Shown here: positions 62,703 to 64,000 of the stretch, piece by piece
Layout of the letters: the number at the start of each line of letters is the position of its first letter
How positions within the stretch are numbered: the first letter of the stretch is position 1
From: an uncultured Erythrobacter sp.
GTDB taxonomy: Bacteria > Pseudomonadota > Alphaproteobacteria > Sphingomonadales > Sphingomonadaceae
Direction of reading: 5' to 3'
Length of the DNA: 64,000 bases
Assembly (NCBI GenBank): GCA_947503155.1
Contig: CANNCL010000002.1
Location: 248,001 to 312,000 of the forward strand
Program-made: the position numbers and the translations under genes
Notes under the pieces: model-generated
What the model was told of the DNA's origin: nothing
The model's input: only the letters and a program-made list of their open reading frames with translations
Databases searched by the model: none

Positions 62703-63615
62703 GCTGACTGTTTCAGTGATCGCCCTCCTCACGCTCTCCGGCTGCGTCACCTATCCCGACATCTCCCAATCGCGCAGCCCATGCCGCATGGAAGCGGGCG
62801 GATGGTGTTCTTTCGTGCGCGATGCGGCGGTGGAAGCTTATCCCTATGCCATTGCCGCGACCAATGCTTACACCGGCGACAACGACCTTTACGAAGACAT
62901 CGGCCCGCAATTGGAGTGGCTTGGGAAGAGGCCCTTGCCCCCTGAGGACGAGGGCAAGGGATTTGGTTATGAGATTTTTGCGCATTATGCGCCCGGTACG
63001 CATGAAGATCCCAAACGCGTACTCGTCGCCCGGATCATAGCCTTTCGCGGGACCGATTTCGATGGGTTCACCGATATATTCTACGGCACTTTGCGCAATG
63101 ATCAGATCGACATTGCGGTGCGGGCTTTCGAAAGGGAAAGGGCGCACCCCGATTTCGCGGATGATGTGCCGTGGGTTGTGACCGGCCATTCGCTGGGCGG
63201 GGCGCTCGCTACAGAAGTTTCGATCCGTTATCCCAACGTGCGCGCTTATATGTTCAACACATCACCGTTTTACGGCGGTGATGCGATGACCAATGATATG
63301 CGCCGCACGGTCTTTAATGAACGCGGCGAAGTGCTGCGCCGGTTCGCCCGCTTTGACGAAGCACCCGCGGCAGAGGTGTTTACGCTCAATTGCGGGCCGC
63401 AGAATGACACATTTACCAAGCACCGCATCAGGCCGCTGGCCGATTGCATCGTGTGGATCGCCGCCTATGGGAGCGAAGACGCTGAGATGGTGGTCAAAGC
63501 CAATGGCATCACGCGCCCGATGGTCGAATGCGGGGATGAGAATAAACCGCATCCCGGCGCGGATTTCCGGCCCCTTGTGCCTTGTGTCCATCAGGCGCGG
63601 CGGGATGAGGAATGA
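62695..63615 (+). CDS. Class 3 lipase-like lipoprotein
   Basis: The 306-residue protein has a lipobox (LLTLSGCVTY). The alpha/beta-hydrolase motif TGHSLGGALATEV holds the nucleophile Ser166, and IIAFRGTDFDGFTD has the typical oxyanion strand of class 3 lipases. The other triad members are not certain. It probably hydrolyses lipids or esters in the periplasm or at the outer membrane. Its start overlaps the putative lipoprotein before it. Confidence 0.88.
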   Translation: MIRLTVSVIALLTLSGCVTYPDISQSRSPCRMEAGGWCSFVRDAAVEAYPYAIAATNAYTGDNDLYEDIGPQLEWLGKRPLPPEDEGKGFGYEIFAHYAPGTHEDPKRVLVARIIAFRGTDFDGFTDIFYGTLRNDQIDIAVRAFERERAHPDFADDVPWVVTGHSLGGALATEVSIRYPNVRAYMFNTSPFYGGDAMTNDMRRTVFNERGEVLRRFARFDEAPAAEVFTLNCGPQNDTFTKHRIRPLADCIVWIAAYGSEDAEMVVKANGITRPMVECGDENKPHPGADFRPLVPCVHQARRDEE

Positions 63616-63674
63616 AGGCTCAAATTGAACCCGTGATTGTGCAGGCCCCCGCTTCCCGCTAGACGCGCCGCGAC

Positions 63675-64000
63675 ATGAGCAAGATTACCGCCCCCAAAAC
63701 ACCGCCCGGACAGGCCCCGAAAACGTACCGGGTCAAGAATTTCGGCTGTCAGATGAACGTCTATGACGGCGAACGTATGGGCGAAATGCTCGATGGGCAG
63801 GGCTTGTCTGCCGCGCCAGAGGGCGAGGACGCCGATCTGGTTGTGCTGAACACTTGCCACATCCGCGAACGCGCGGCGGAAAAAATTTACTCCGACATTG
63901 GCCGCATGACAAAGGGCAAGACGCAGGAAAAGGCCCCGATGATCGCGGTCGCAGGCTGCGTCGCTCAGGCGGAGGGCGAGGAGATTATGAAACGCGCGCC
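63675..64000 (+). CDS. miaB: tRNA methylthiotransferase MiaB, N-terminal part
   Basis: The first 108 codons are present; the gene continues beyond the window. The radical-SAM enzyme adds a methylthio group to i6A37 of tRNAs. The N-terminal domain holds the Cys of the second iron-sulfur cluster: [15 protein letters not shown] and AVAGCVAQ. It begins 59 bases after the lipase-like gene. Confidence 0.95.
   Translation, partial: MSKITAPKTPPGQAPKTYRVKNFGCQMNVYDGERMGEMLDGQGLSAAPEGEDADLVVLNTCHIRERAAEKIYSDIGRMTKGKTQEKAPMIAVAGCVAQAEGEEIMKRA

Overview
The window is a 64 kb piece of an alphaproteobacterial chromosome, most likely from the Sphingomonadales and probably the Erythrobacter/Altererythrobacter group. 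This is inferred from gene order (rpmF-plsX-fabH-ihfA-merR; mutY-DUF721-dsbA-like-smc), from the set of small sphingomonad-type hypotheticals, and from moderately high G+C with a preference for GCG and GGC codons. Genes are densely packed, mostly short operons on both strands. I see no rRNA, tRNA, insertion sequence, prophage or CRISPR array.

Region by region. 1-6 kb: the end of a TauD-type dioxygenase, a membrane-linked trypsin-like protease, two secreted proteins of unknown function, then ada and a PEP-mutase-like protein in a coupled pair. 6-16 kb: two tiny genes, a glutathione transferase, an iron-sulfur photolyase, priA, DUF4197 and DUF2490 envelope proteins, a transaldolase-like aldolase, cobT without cobS, and a nitroreductase. 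16.6-33.4 kb: one tightly coupled three-gene operon made of an exported TPR-CHAT peptidase (1055 aa), a TpsB/ShlB-type outer-membrane transporter (606 aa) and a giant TpsA exoprotein (about 3900 aa). This is the most interesting part of the window. 33.4-39 kb: cysS, a 2-hydroxyacid dehydrogenase, an acetolactate-synthase-like ThDP enzyme and an aldehyde dehydrogenase. 39-42 kb: a small overlapping gene pair divergent from an S24 (LexA/CI-like) regulator, a metallo-beta-lactamase-fold hydrolase and a MAPEG protein. 42-51 kb: the lipid and ribosome cluster rpmF-plsX-fabH-ihfA-merR, convergent with smc, two thioredoxin-fold exported proteins and a DUF721 (DciA-like) gene. 51-64 kb: mutY, a serine hydrolase, nudC, a FrnE-like DsbA protein, a short-chain dehydrogenase, DUF1295, a cytochrome c'/cytochrome b pair, DUF1489, another dehydrogenase, mgtE, a cyclophilin, a lipase-like lipoprotein and the start of miaB.

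How the parts may work together. In the CHAT-TpsB-TpsA operon the stop of the first gene overlaps the start of the second, and the third starts 17 bases after the second ends. All three products carry export signals. The working idea is a two-partner secretion system in which an exported caspase-like peptidase acts on, or guards, a very large surface exoprotein. The exoprotein has a divergent secretion domain, a glycine-rich section, repeated modules and a cysteine pair six residues from its C-terminus that could anchor it to the cell.

A second theme is regulatory DNA. The promoter region between the S24 regulator and its divergent neighbour holds a GTTC-N7-GTTC match to the alphaproteobacterial SOS box and a TTCCTA/TAGGAA palindrome. 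Several gene ends carry short perfect hairpins with a TTT or TTTT loop, sometimes two or three in a row.
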